A DNA stretch of 64,000 nucleotides, taken from positions 1 to 64,000 of the forward strand of contig JAKEGJ010000024.1 in the NCBI GenBank assembly GCA_022627495.1, read 5' to 3'. This DNA comes from Microcaldota archaeon. Its GTDB lineage: Archaea; Micrarchaeota; Micrarchaeia; Anstonellales; Bilamarchaeaceae. The notes under the pieces were generated by a model. That model searched no databases and had not been told where the DNA came from. It saw only the letters and a list, made by a program, of their open reading frames with translations. Shown here in pieces: positions 49,694 through 58,757 of this stretch; positions within the stretch are counted from its first letter, which is position 1; each line of letters begins with the position of its first letter. Position numbers and translations under genes: made by a program.

Positions 49694-51773
49694 CGGCATC
49701 ACCTTTGGCTTTTGGCGCCTTGGTGGCCTTCGCCTCGCTTTCCTCTGCCGCGGCGCCGCGCTTCTTCCAGCTCGCTTTAGACGGGCAATTCGGGTCTATG
49801 CACATCGTATATCGTGTCCTAGCCTTTTTAACATTTATAGTGGGCTTGCCGCAGGACGGGCAGGCCTTCGCCCCGGGGGAAACGCTTGATTTCGGCGGAA
49901 GCGGGTATGCGTTCCTGCAATTAGGATACCCTGAGCAGCCGATGAACTGCCGGCCGTCCCTCATCCTGATGATGCGCAGCTGCGAGCCGCACTTTTCGCA
50001 TGGCCCAAGGAGGTTCTCGCGCGCCTGCGTGAGCTTCAGCGCGTCCGCCAGCTCGGCGCCGATTTTCGCCTCGTTCGACTTCCACTTGTCGAGTATCTGC
50101 GTGAGGATTTCCCGGCTTTCCTTGATGACCGCATCCTTGTCCAGCTTGCCGTCTGCTATCTGCTCCATCTCGTCCTCCATCTTCCGAGTCAGGTTCTCGT
50201 CGAGGATTTCCGGGGCGTACTTGCGGAGCACGTCCGTTACCTTGATGCCGAAATCGCTCACCTCGATGGACTTGGCGCCGGAGGCGTAGCCCCGTTTCAG
50301 CAGCGTGTCGACAATCACGGAGCGCGTGGCCTTGGTCCCGAGGTGGCGCTTCTCCAGCTCGGAGATGATGGATGCCTGGGTGTAGCGTTTCGGGGGTTTC
50401 GTCTCCTTCTTCGTCTTCTTCTTGGATTTCGCGTCCACGGACTCGTCCTTCCGGAACGGAGGGAGCTCGACGTCTTCTGGCGTGTAGTATTTCCCGTAGA
50501 ACTCGGTCCACCCCTTCTCGATAAGCCTGCTTCCGGATGCCGCGTAGGTCTCGCCGCCGCAGTCTGCCTCTATGCGGTTGCGCTGGCGCTTGGCCAGGGG
50601 GGCGAATGCCGCGAGGAAGCGCCGGACGATTAGGTCGTAGAGGTTCTTTTCCGGACCGGCCACCGAGCCTTTCTGGCCGGTCGGGTGGATTGCAGGGTGA
50701 GCCGGGTCCTCCTTCTTGCCCTGGACGGGCTTGAACCACCCCATCTCCGCGATTTTCTTTGCGAGCGGGGCGTAGTCCGGATTCGCAGCGAGTGCGGATA
50801 TGATGGGGGGCAGCTTGATTGTCGGCGGAAGCTGCTGGGACGACGTCCTCGGGTATGTAATCAGCGATGCCTCGTAGAGATTCTGCGCCAGCTCTAGCGT
50901 GCGCGAGGGGGGGTAGCCGAAAAGCCGGAACGCCTCCACCTGCAGGCTGGTCAAATCGAAATTCGGCTGGGCTGGGACTTCCTGCTCCTTCACTTCGACA
51001 AGAGAGACGAACCCCTTATCTTTGGTCTTCTCGAGGGCGGCCGATGCCTTCTGCTCATCAAGGAACCTGCCCGACTTGTGCAGGAACTCGACGTCCTTTA
51101 TGTGGACGGAGAGCTCCCAGTATGGCGTTGGGACGAAAGCGCGGATGTCCTTCTCCAGATCGGACAACAGCATGAGGCCGGGACCCTGGACGCGGCCGAT
51201 TGAGAGCACGCGGTATCCGTGCGCCTTGTGCAGCGCCCCCATCAGGGCGCGGCTGAGGTTTATTCCGTAGAACCAGTCCACGATGTGGCGCGTTTCGCCG
51301 GCAAAGCAGTTGTTGTAGTCGAACTCGCTGCGCCCGTCGTACGCGGTGGAGAGGTCCTCCTTGGTAAGGGCGGAGAACTTCATCCTCTTCCCCTCGCGGA
51401 TGGTTGTGGCGAACCGGAACACGTTGTACGCGATGGTGCTGCCCTCTATGTCGTAGTCGCACGCCGAGACGAACACGTCCGCCTTCTTGCCCAGCTTCTG
51501 GAGCAGCTCCACGTATCCCTTGGTGTATGCCGCGCCCTTGGATGCCGTGTATGAGGGCACCCATTCGATGTCGAAGACCGGGTATGTGCGCGTGCGCTCC
51601 CGCTCGACCAGCGTATACACATGGCCTACGGCGGGGGCGACGGTGATTTCCCGACCGTCCCGGGTGGTTTCGTAATATGACACGCCATTGTGGCCTTTCT
51701 TCTCCACCTTATCGCCAATGGCCATGGCGATTTTCTCAGCTACCCGTGGTTTTTCTGCAACAATGAGCTCCAT
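49677..51773 (-). CDS. topA: DNA topoisomerase I (type IA)
   Basis: TopA relaxes negative supercoils by passing single strands. The 698-residue protein begins MELIVAEKPRVAEKIA at 51773; the ORF-track extension has no support, and CATATATATTCC lies about 35 nt upstream. The Toprim motif VFVSACDYDIEGSTIAYN (DxD variant) is near residue 96. The active-site Tyr lies in SLITYPRTSSQQLP; most homologues have YPRTDS, so one Asp is Ser. Zinc-binding modules end the protein: CEKCG...CSGYPNC, then CPSCGKPT...CIDPNC. Downstream overlap with pgk indicates cotranscription. The enzyme is of the archaeal topA group, not reverse gyrase, since no helicase domain is present. Confidence 0.93.
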   Translation of the reverse strand: MELIVAEKPRVAEKIAMAIGDKVEKKGHNGVSYYETTRDGREITVAPAVGHVYTLVERERTRTYPVFDIEWVPSYTASKGAAYTKGYVELLQKLGKKADVFVSACDYDIEGSTIAYNVFRFATTIREGKRMKFSALTKEDLSTAYDGRSEFDYNNCFAGETRHIVDWFYGINLSRALMGALHKAHGYRVLSIGRVQGPGLMLLSDLEKDIRAFVPTPYWELSVHIKDVEFLHKSGRFLDEQKASAALEKTKDKGFVSLVEVKEQEVPAQPNFDLTSLQVEAFRLFGYPPSRTLELAQNLYEASLITYPRTSSQQLPPTIKLPPIISALAANPDYAPLAKKIAEMGWFKPVQGKKEDPAHPAIHPTGQKGSVAGPEKNLYDLIVRRFLAAFAPLAKRQRNRIEADCGGETYAASGSRLIEKGWTEFYGKYYTPEDVELPPFRKDESVDAKSKKKTKKETKPPKRYTQASIISELEKRHLGTKATRSVIVDTLLKRGYASGAKSIEVSDFGIKVTDVLRKYAPEILDENLTRKMEDEMEQIADGKLDKDAVIKESREILTQILDKWKSNEAKIGAELADALKLTQARENLLGPCEKCGSQLRIIRMRDGRQFIGCSGYPNCRNAYPLPPKSSVSPGAKACPSCGKPTINVKKARTRYTMCIDPNCPSKASWKKRGAAAEESEAKATKAPKAKGDADEEDS

Positions 51774-51957
51774 AGAAATCTGATTTCTCACTTGAAATCG
51801 CAAGGAATATATATGTAACTGGGACGTTGTCGCAGAAAGCGTCCAATCGTAACTGGGCGCATCTATCAGGCCAATGTTGTATACATGCCATCCCAAATCT
51901 CCGGATGTGTGGAAAAAGAAATGAAGCGCCCAAAATGGGCGTACGAAAAAGAAAAAA

Positions 51958-53442
51958 CTACTTGCAGTACCATTCCCCGGTCACGGGGTCCTGGACCCAC
52001 TGGTTCCCGGTCTCCTCGCACGTCTGCTGGTTCAACACAGGGACGAAGCCAGTCGTGCCTTCATATATGTTGTCGTTCGTGACCGACCTGTCCTCGCCAA
52101 TCCCGACAATCGAGCTCAACCCGAAATTCTTCGTTATATCATTGTTGTTCGGAAACTCGAGGCTAGTGAAATTCAGCACGAGGCTCGGGCCGCAGGGGTA
52201 CTTGTAGGGCAGTGGGCTGATGGGAGAGTACGAGAGCGCATTGGTGCTTCCCCGGAAGTCGTTGAAGCCGACAGAGTTGTCCGCATACCCTGGCTGAGAG
52301 GTTGTTCCACGCCACCCCATCGTTTGGTAATAGGTGCTGGGTGCGTTAATTCCGTCCTGGAAATGGCATGCGCTGACAACGTTGTAGCATGGAACCGCGT
52401 TGCCGGTCGGGCAGAGATTCGGCGGGGTCGGCATATACGCCGCGGGTATAGAAACCTCGACCTGGTTGTGCACGATTTTGCTGTTCTTCACCGGCAGGAA
52501 GAATAGGTAGTACGGTCCGGGGGGTACGGGACATGCGGTGCCGGCGGCAACAACGCCGTTCCCATAATATATACCCACGCGCTCCCTTGCCCATGTGCCG
52601 GCCAGCACATCGGTCGCATATATCTTGTTGAAGCCTATGAAATTGCCTTCGCATTCGCCGTTATTGTTGCTGCCGACATATATTCCCCTTTCCGTCGGAA
52701 AGTTCGAGATTGGCGCGAACAAGCCTTGGATGGTGTTGTGCGTGGCGGCGCAGAAGCTGCATCCTGAGAAAGAAATGGCCTGCTGTGCCCGGTAGATTGT
52801 CAGATGGCTGACGGTGAGGTTCTTCGCCCCCTGCGCGAACACGCCCAGCGCGAATGGCTTGAGGCCCTGCCAGTTGTTTCCGTCGATTACGAAGTTGCTT
52901 ATCGTCGTCCCGTCGGCCTTGTTCCTCGGCGGTTGGATAAGGGTTGGAGGTTGCCCGGGGACCTGTTGCGTCGTGAAATTGCCGCTCGGCGCTATGAAAA
53001 ATGCTGCTTCATTCGCCGTCGATGTCGCCATGACGCCGCGGTTGATGACCGTACCTTCGCTTCCGATTATGTTGAGGCTTTTCTTTCCGCCCGGCATCTT
53101 CACCGAGTCTGCAGGCCAGCGGTTCCCGCCCAATACCGCGCCCTGGTAATAGCCAGGCAGCACCATTATAGTATCTCCGTCGCTGGCATAATCGACCGCA
53201 TACTGTATAGTCGCGAACGGCTGTTCATAAGTGCCAGGATTCGCATCGCTGCCATACGGGGGCATGTTCACATAATATGTTTTCGGCTCGAATGACTGCG
53301 CCCTTGCGACGCCGCCCAATCCAAGACCCGTGATTGCAGCTGCCCCGCCGATCATTCCGGCCGTGCGCAGGAACTGCCCGCGTGACATGGACGAATTAAT
53401 CTCTGACATTCCGTTTCCATTACTTCTGTTCGACACAGTCAT
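51958..53442 (-). CDS. Exported beta-helix protein with Tat-like signal (second copy of the class)
   Basis: The start is ATG 53442, with AAGGTGAAATT as ribosome binding site, giving 494 residues. The N terminus contains MSRGQFLRTAGMIGGAAAITGLGLGGVARAQS, a Tat-type signal except that Gly replaces the second Arg, as Ala does in the 40.5-kb protein. The mature part begins YYVNMPPYGSDANPGTYEQPFATIQYAVDYASDGDTIMVLPG, the classic opening of pectate-lyase-like/DUF1565 beta-helix proteins. It continues with repeats such as GTTISNFVIDGNNW and VSHLTIYRAQQAISFSG. No membrane anchor. Likely an exported carbohydrate-binding or degrading protein. Confidence 0.82.
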   Translation of the reverse strand: MTVSNRSNGNGMSEINSSMSRGQFLRTAGMIGGAAAITGLGLGGVARAQSFEPKTYYVNMPPYGSDANPGTYEQPFATIQYAVDYASDGDTIMVLPGYYQGAVLGGNRWPADSVKMPGGKKSLNIIGSEGTVINRGVMATSTANEAAFFIAPSGNFTTQQVPGQPPTLIQPPRNKADGTTISNFVIDGNNWQGLKPFALGVFAQGAKNLTVSHLTIYRAQQAISFSGCSFCAATHNTIQGLFAPISNFPTERGIYVGSNNNGECEGNFIGFNKIYATDVLAGTWARERVGIYYGNGVVAAGTACPVPPGPYYLFFLPVKNSKIVHNQVEVSIPAAYMPTPPNLCPTGNAVPCYNVVSACHFQDGINAPSTYYQTMGWRGTTSQPGYADNSVGFNDFRGSTNALSYSPISPLPYKYPCGPSLVLNFTSLEFPNNNDITKNFGLSSIVGIGEDRSVTNDNIYEGTTGFVPVLNQQTCEETGNQWVQDPVTGEWYCK

Positions 53443-53618
53443 AATTTCACCTTCTAGGATGGGGTGGCTATCGCCCCGGATTGGATTATATCTCCTGCGC
53501 GGTTTATAAATAGGGATGGTGCGGACAGGCGGCAGATAATGAAGGGAGATAGAATGCACGACGGAGGGGATATCATGAAGCGCACGGATATCATCAAAGA
53601 ATGGATAGGATTATGGAT

Positions 53619-54845
53619 TCAATCGTAGCTCAGAGCCTCGACAGGGTCCATCTTGGCCGCGCGCCAGGAAGGGATGATGCCCGCAAGCACCCCGGTGCCT
53701 ATCGAGAAGATGAAGACGAATGCGATTATCCGGAGGCGCAAAAACACGGGTATCGCGAAGAGGTACACAAGCAGCTCGAGCGTCAGGTAGCCCAGCGCCA
53801 GGCCGATTATGCCGCCTGCAAGCCCGATTATCGCGCTTTCGATTAGGAAAAGCATCAGGATGTCGTTCCTTGTCGCACCGACAGACTTGAGGATGCCGAT
53901 TTCCCGGATTCGCTCAAGGACGTTCATGAACATCGTGTTCGCGATGCCTATCGCCCCCACGACCGACGCAATCAGCGTGACGGCTCCGAGGACCAGCTGG
54001 ATGCTCACGAGTATGGTCCCGACGATTTCGGATATCTGGGCGGATGTGATGACCGTGAAGTCCTTGTCGTCCACCCTGACGCGGTGGTTCGCGGCGAGCT
54101 TGTGCTCGATTGTGTCCTTTATATCCTCCGGATTGTAGCCCGAGTCCGCCTGTATCATGATGGTCCCGACCTCGTCTTCCAGGAACTGGCCGCGGAAGAG
54201 GTCCCTTGCGTCATCGAACGTCACGTATATCTGGGCATCGTCGGCGGATGAAAGTGACGTGCCAATTAGCTTCTGCACCCCCACGACACGGAAGTTCCTG
54301 CCGTTCATCTGCACGATGCTTCCGGGCTCGATTTTGTCTTTTCCGAAGAGCTTGTTCGCCGCGTCGTTGCCGAAAAAGGCCACGTTGCGTTCCCCGTTCC
54401 GGAACACGCGGCCGGATTCCACCTCTATGTACGTGGGGTACATGTCGAACATCTCGTCGTCCACGCCTATTATGAACCCGGTGATGTTCTTCCCCTTGAA
54501 AGACAGGCTCGCACGCCCGAATATCCCGCGGGTGACGGCCTTGACGCCGGGGATGCCCTGGATGTCGTCCACGTCGGCCTGCCTGAGCTTCCCGCTGGTC
54601 GTCATAAGCCCCCCGCTCCCTCCCGAGAAGGCGGATTCGAGGCTCGATATCGGATATACGAACATCATGTCTGCGCCGAAGGACGACATCTGGGTATTGA
54701 TGTCCCGGTTGAAGCCCTCGCTCACTGAGAGGATGACCACGATTGCTATCACGCCTACGACCATGCCCAGGATGGTGAGCCAGCTGCGCAGGCTGCGCCG
54801 AATCAGGTTGTTGAACGAGTATTTCGTCGCTTCCGGCAGGTTCAT
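53619..54845 (-). CDS. ABC transporter permease (MacB/FtsX type)
   Basis: The 408-residue protein has the MacB permease plan: one N-terminal membrane helix (SWLTILGMVVGVIAIVVILSVSEGF), a large extracytoplasmic domain (about 50-270), and three C-terminal helices including VTLIASVVGAIGIANTMFMNVLERIREIGILKSVGA, the conserved FtsX motif. MacB systems use ATP to drive export or mechanical work on the outside of the membrane rather than classic transport. It is the last gene of the PadR-ABC operon, directly adjacent to a paralogous permease (stop and start one base apart). Confidence 0.92.
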   Translation of the reverse strand: MNLPEATKYSFNNLIRRSLRSWLTILGMVVGVIAIVVILSVSEGFNRDINTQMSSFGADMMFVYPISSLESAFSGGSGGLMTTSGKLRQADVDDIQGIPGVKAVTRGIFGRASLSFKGKNITGFIIGVDDEMFDMYPTYIEVESGRVFRNGERNVAFFGNDAANKLFGKDKIEPGSIVQMNGRNFRVVGVQKLIGTSLSSADDAQIYVTFDDARDLFRGQFLEDEVGTIMIQADSGYNPEDIKDTIEHKLAANHRVRVDDKDFTVITSAQISEIVGTILVSIQLVLGAVTLIASVVGAIGIANTMFMNVLERIREIGILKSVGATRNDILMLFLIESAIIGLAGGIIGLALGYLTLELLVYLFAIPVFLRLRIIAFVFIFSIGTGVLAGIIPSWRAAKMDPVEALSYD

Positions 54846-56057
54846 CTACTCATACCTCAGCGCTTCTATCGGGTCAATCCGGGCAGCGTCGATTGCCGGC
54901 TTTGTTCCGGAAATCAATCCCAGGGTTATTGAGAACGCTATCGAACCCCCGATCACAAGTGGGTCGAACACGAATGTCAGGTTGAAAAATATGATAAGAG
55001 CGTAGGCTATCCCCACGGCCGCCAGAAGCCCGAGTATGCCCCCTGCGAACCCGAGCATGGCGGATTCGACGATGAAAAGGTTTCGGATTTGCTCGGTCGA
55101 TGCGCCGATGGCTTTCATCGTGCCGATTTCCCTTCGGCGCTCCAGGACGCTCATGAACATGGTGTTCATGATGCCGATGCCGCCTACGATGAGCGAGATG
55201 GAGGCGATTGCGCTAAGGAAAAGCGTGAGCAGGTCGAACACAGTGTTGAAGCGGTCGTTGATGAACTTGGGGGTTATCACCGTGAAGTCCTTCGTATCGT
55301 TCGTCACCCGGTGCGACGCCATCATCTGGTCGGTTATCCATTCCGCATCCGCCTCCACGTCGCTCCCCTCCTTGAGGGTCAGCCGGATGGCGGAAATCTC
55401 GCCCGGAAGCAGGCTGTTGTTGAAAAGCTCGCGCGCGTCGTCAACTGGTATGAAAACGACGCTGTCCATAGGGGCGAAAGAGTTGCCGGTCTCCTTGAGG
55501 AGGCCCAGGACCTTGAATTTTTTTCCGGATATGAACAGGCTGGATTGCGTCTGCACGTCATCCTCGAAGCCGGTTGCGATGTCATGGCCAAGGCCGGCGA
55601 CAGCGCGGTCGGAAGATTCCAGGAACCTGCCCGATTCCATCTCGACTGGAACCGTGTCGTCGAACACGCCTGCCTCGATTCCGTAGACGGTCCCGCTTAT
55701 TGACTCGTTCTTGAATGTCAGCGTGGCCTGCGAAGCGATGACCTTCGTTATACTCGCAATGTTCGGGAGGCGCTTGATTCGCTCATAGTCCTTTTCGAAG
55801 AGCTTGCCTTTCGTGGGCATGAACTGGGAGGAGCCCGGCCCCCCGCCCCCGCTGGCGCTTGCAGGCGAGATGATTATCGTCCGTGGCCCGAAATCCTCAA
55901 GCTGCTTGAGTATGTCGGCTTTGAGCCCCTGAACCAGGCCCACAAGCAGGATGACCGATGAGATTCCGACGACTATCCCCAGGACGGTCAGGACTGTCCG
56001 GAGCTTGTGGTGCCCGAGGTAGTCCATGCTGTAATTGACCATCTCTCCCAGGTTCAT
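54846..56057 (-). CDS. ABC transporter permease (MacB/FtsX type), paralogue
   Basis: 403 residues with the same layout as the following gene: N-terminal helix (RTVLTVLGIVVGISSVILLVGLVQG), extracytoplasmic MacB_PCD domain with GPRTIIISPASASGGGGPG and DFTVITPKFINDRF, and three C-terminal helices containing ISLIVGGIGIMNTMFMSVLERRREIGTMKAIGA. The two permeases are clearly homologous and may pair as a heterodimer with one ATPase. The stop-start junction with the downstream permease is one base, so they are translationally coupled. Upstream is the CARDB-type exported protein of the same operon. Confidence 0.92.
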   Translation of the reverse strand: MNLGEMVNYSMDYLGHHKLRTVLTVLGIVVGISSVILLVGLVQGLKADILKQLEDFGPRTIIISPASASGGGGPGSSQFMPTKGKLFEKDYERIKRLPNIASITKVIASQATLTFKNESISGTVYGIEAGVFDDTVPVEMESGRFLESSDRAVAGLGHDIATGFEDDVQTQSSLFISGKKFKVLGLLKETGNSFAPMDSVVFIPVDDARELFNNSLLPGEISAIRLTLKEGSDVEADAEWITDQMMASHRVTNDTKDFTVITPKFINDRFNTVFDLLTLFLSAIASISLIVGGIGIMNTMFMSVLERRREIGTMKAIGASTEQIRNLFIVESAMLGFAGGILGLLAAVGIAYALIIFFNLTFVFDPLVIGGSIAFSITLGLISGTKPAIDAARIDPIEALRYE

Positions 56058-56137
56058 TGCGCACCCCGCCGCCGGCTGGCCCGGGGGGGCTTACGGGCCC
56101 CGACGGATGCCGGCAAAATCCAGAAGGCTACCTCGCA

Positions 56138-57601
56138 TCACCCGCCATTGGTATTCTTCTTCCTGAGGAAGAGGAACCATACCGCGATTGCGAGCACGAC
56201 GATTCCGCCCACTATCGGAAGCGGGCTGCCATCGGCCGCAGGCGGGCTGTAGACATTCACGTTCTGTGTCACGGTCTTGCTTTTCCACTCTCCGGACTGG
56301 TCGCGGTAGTTGATTGTGACCTTGACAGGCGCGGAGCCTTCAGAGGTTGCATTCACAGCCATAAGGAACTGCACGGTCGAGAAATCATCGTTCTGCAGGC
56401 TCCCGATGTACTGCTTCTCGGAAATGTCCATTGAGCGGAAGGCCGGCGATTGGAGGGAAACGTCCACATTGTCTATGCGGTAGGAACCGAGGTTTGAGAC
56501 CAGCACGGAGATTGTGTGCTCCGAGCCCAGCGTCAGGGGCAGCGGCTTCGCTTCCAGGTAGACGCCCACATCGGCGTCTGAGGTTATTGTTATCGGAAGC
56601 TGCCTCGCCTCAAGCTTCTGCACGTCCCTCTCTATATAGCTGATTTCGGCGTTCACGGGGTTGACTCCGGGGGGAAGCTCAGCAAATGCCACAACGGAGG
56701 CCGAGGCGCTCTGGCCGGGGGCGAGGTTGCCGAATTTCATCTCTCCCGAGTCCTTTAAGCGGAGCGCGTCATCCGGGAATGACAGGCGGACGTCCTTGAG
56801 GGGCTCTGCCCCTTCGTTGCGCACCGTGAAGGTGAGGTTGCTCTCCATTTTCGTGATGATGGCGCTGGTCTGGTCGAATTTCAGGTCCAGCTTCTCGTTA
56901 CGGACGGTCATGCGCAGGGTGGAGTTGTCGAGGCCGCCCATGCCAAGCTCGTCCTGGTATTCGAAAATGAATGCCACGTCAGTCGGGCCGTCTGCCGCGC
57001 CACGCGAATCAAGGGTTATTTCGAGGGATTTGCTGCTGTTGCCGGCAAGCTCCCCGATGTATAACACATCCGAACCGGATATGGACACCGGGCCGGATGC
57101 GCTGAGCTTGAGGTTCTTGGCCGGGCCGCCGTTGTTGCTCACAGTCAGCACGACATCATCTATGCCCGAGAGGACGCTGTCGTCCACCGAGATGGAGAGG
57201 TCCGGCTCTTTGACCACGGTAATGGGGACAGACACTGTGTTGACGGTCGCCAGGGACGTGCCGCCGGACTGCTTGTAGCCGCTGAAGACCACGTTCAGCA
57301 GGTATATGCCCGGCCGCGCGTCGTCCCTTACCCGGAACGGGATGGAGACGATGGCCGTGCCACCCGCGTCGATATCGGACATCTTCGGGGCGCTTGTGAC
57401 CGCGATTTCGGGCGGGTTCTCGATGGACATTGTTATCGAGGTCACCCTCTCGGAGCCGATGGGGTTCGAGACAGTAACAGTGACGATACCGGGCTCGTTG
57501 GGCTCGTATTGCGTTTTTGACACGGTATATGCGTCCACGGAAAGCCCGGCGAAAGCGACGCCGAACGCCAATAGCATTGCAAATATCATCTTCGAGTTCA
57601 T
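56138..57601 (-). CDS. Exported CARDB/S-layer-like protein with C-terminal membrane anchor
   Basis: The 487-residue protein starts at ATG 57601 ([17 protein letters not shown] ribosome binding site) with a signal peptide. It contains several beta-sandwich domains rich in Val and Asn, such as [35 protein letters not shown] and [18 protein letters not shown]. This is the COG1361/CARDB pattern. A C-terminal helix ([18 protein letters not shown]) and a KKNTNGG tail anchor it. Lying between the ABC ATPase and the permeases, it is probably the extracytoplasmic partner of the transporter, comparable to the accessory protein in MacB-type systems. The ATPase stop is a few bases upstream of its start. 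Confidence 0.85.
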   Translation of the reverse strand: MNSKMIFAMLLAFGVAFAGLSVDAYTVSKTQYEPNEPGIVTVTVSNPIGSERVTSITMSIENPPEIAVTSAPKMSDIDAGGTAIVSIPFRVRDDARPGIYLLNVVFSGYKQSGGTSLATVNTVSVPITVVKEPDLSISVDDSVLSGIDDVVLTVSNNGGPAKNLKLSASGPVSISGSDVLYIGELAGNSSKSLEITLDSRGAADGPTDVAFIFEYQDELGMGGLDNSTLRMTVRNEKLDLKFDQTSAIITKMESNLTFTVRNEGAEPLKDVRLSFPDDALRLKDSGEMKFGNLAPGQSASASVVAFAELPPGVNPVNAEISYIERDVQKLEARQLPITITSDADVGVYLEAKPLPLTLGSEHTISVLVSNLGSYRIDNVDVSLQSPAFRSMDISEKQYIGSLQNDDFSTVQFLMAVNATSEGSAPVKVTINYRDQSGEWKSKTVTQNVNVYSPPAADGSPLPIVGGIVVLAIAVWFLFLRKKNTNGG

Positions 57602-57603
57602 GT

Positions 57604-58290
57604 TCACACCTTCTCAATCATTCCATCCTTGATTCTCACGACCCGGTCCGTAACGTTCGTGATATACTGGTCGTGCGTAATGATTACGACTGTCCTTCCC
57701 TGCCCGTGCAGGCTTTTAAGGAGCATGAGGATTTCGTGCCCGGTCTTTGAGTCCAGGTTCCCCGTGGGCTCGTCCGCGAGGATGAGCTCGGGCTCGTTCA
57801 CAAGGGCGCGGGCGATTGCCACCCTCTGCCGCTGGCCCCCCGAAAGCTCGTTCGGATGGTGGTCCAGCCGCTCGCCCAGGCCGACCTGCCGCAGAAGCTC
57901 GGCCGCCCTCTCCCGCCTGCCCGCGCATGCGCCGCGGCAGAGCATCAGGGGCAGCTCGACATTCTCCAGCGCCGTCAGGCTCGGTATCAGGTTGAATGTC
58001 TGGAATATGAAGCCGATTTTCAGGCCGCGGACGCGCGCCTGCTCGTCTTCGCCCATCCTGCTGGTGTCTATCCCGTCGATATACCGCTTTCCCGAGGTCG
58101 GGCTGTCGAGGATGCCTATCATGTGCAGGAGCGTGGATTTGCCGGAGCCGCTGGGCCCCAGGATGGAGACGAATTCTCCCTTCTTTATCGTGAGGTCGAC
58201 GCCCCGCAGCGCTTCGACAGTGACGCCCTTCCCCATAGGGTATATTTTCCGGATTTTCTCAAGGCGTATGATATCGTTCCCCGCGCTCAT
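57604..58290 (-). CDS. ABC transporter ATPase (MacB/LolD type)
   Basis: The 228-residue ATPase has Walker [17 protein letters not shown], signature [15 protein letters not shown], and Walker [13 protein letters not shown] followed by the H-loop ITHDQ. The TGNLDS sequence is typical of the MacB/LolD subfamily. The start at 58290 ([13 protein letters not shown]) is fixed by the ATGA overlap with the PadR stop; the ORF-track start at 58341 lies inside the regulator. It powers the two permeases downstream. Confidence 0.94.
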   Translation of the reverse strand: MSAGNDIIRLEKIRKIYPMGKGVTVEALRGVDLTIKKGEFVSILGPSGSGKSTLLHMIGILDSPTSGKRYIDGIDTSRMGEDEQARVRGLKIGFIFQTFNLIPSLTALENVELPLMLCRGACAGRRERAAELLRQVGLGERLDHHPNELSGGQRQRVAIARALVNEPELILADEPTGNLDSKTGHEILMLLKSLHGQGRTVVIITHDQYITNVTDRVVRIKDGMIEKV

Positions 58291-58646
58291 GCGACCATCT
58301 CCCGCAGGAATTCCAGCTTCAGGGGGTTTTTGCGCATGCATTTCTTCACGTCCTGCAGCAGCACCCTCCCTTTCGCGGTTATCCTGTATACCTTCCTCGC
58401 CCGCTTCCCACGCATCTCCCTCTCCTGCGAAACGAAGCCCTGCTTCATCAGGGATTTCAGCATCGGGTAGAGCTGGCTCGGGGTCGTCACCCGGAAACCC
58501 TCTTCTTTCTCAAGCCTTTTAATCAGTTCATATCCGTGGACCCTGCCCTTCGAGATGTACCAGAGGAGGAATGCCGAGAACATGTGGCGCATGGCCATCC
58601 TCTCGAAGGCCTTCCGGTTTTTTTGGGCTGGGGGCAAAATATTCAT
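58287..58646 (-). CDS. PadR-family transcriptional regulator
   Basis: The 119-residue protein has a PadR winged helix: [53 protein letters not shown], with the HGYE motif and the SxLYPxLxxLxxxG region. It ends in a dimerisation-type helix. It is first in the operon for a MacB-type exporter, as is common for PadR-controlled efflux systems. A perfect palindrome just upstream is its probable operator, so autoregulation is likely. The ligand is unknown. Confidence 0.93.
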   Translation of the reverse strand: MNILPPAQKNRKAFERMAMRHMFSAFLLWYISKGRVHGYELIKRLEKEEGFRVTTPSQLYPMLKSLMKQGFVSQEREMRGKRARKVYRITAKGRVLLQDVKKCMRKNPLKLEFLREMVA

Positions 58647-58654
58647 ATTAAACG

Positions 58655-58676
58655 ATATATCTGGATGCAGATATAT
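58655..58676. promoter_or_regulatory. Perfect operator palindrome upstream of the PadR operon
   Basis: ATATATCTG-GATG-CAGATATAT is a perfect 9-bp inverted repeat with a 4-bp spacer. It starts nine bases before the PadR ATG (58646, minus strand) and lies between, or overlapping, the TATA-like TTTAAATATATAT and the expected transcription start. PadR dimers typically bind palindromes of this type. The position would block preinitiation-complex assembly, fitting autorepression. Confidence 0.75.
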
Positions 58677-58757
58677 ATTTAAATGGACATGCAGGGGCGG
58701 ATGGCGCGGCCCGAGCCCCGAATCATATTTTAAATCCTTGAGGGAGAATCTCCATCC

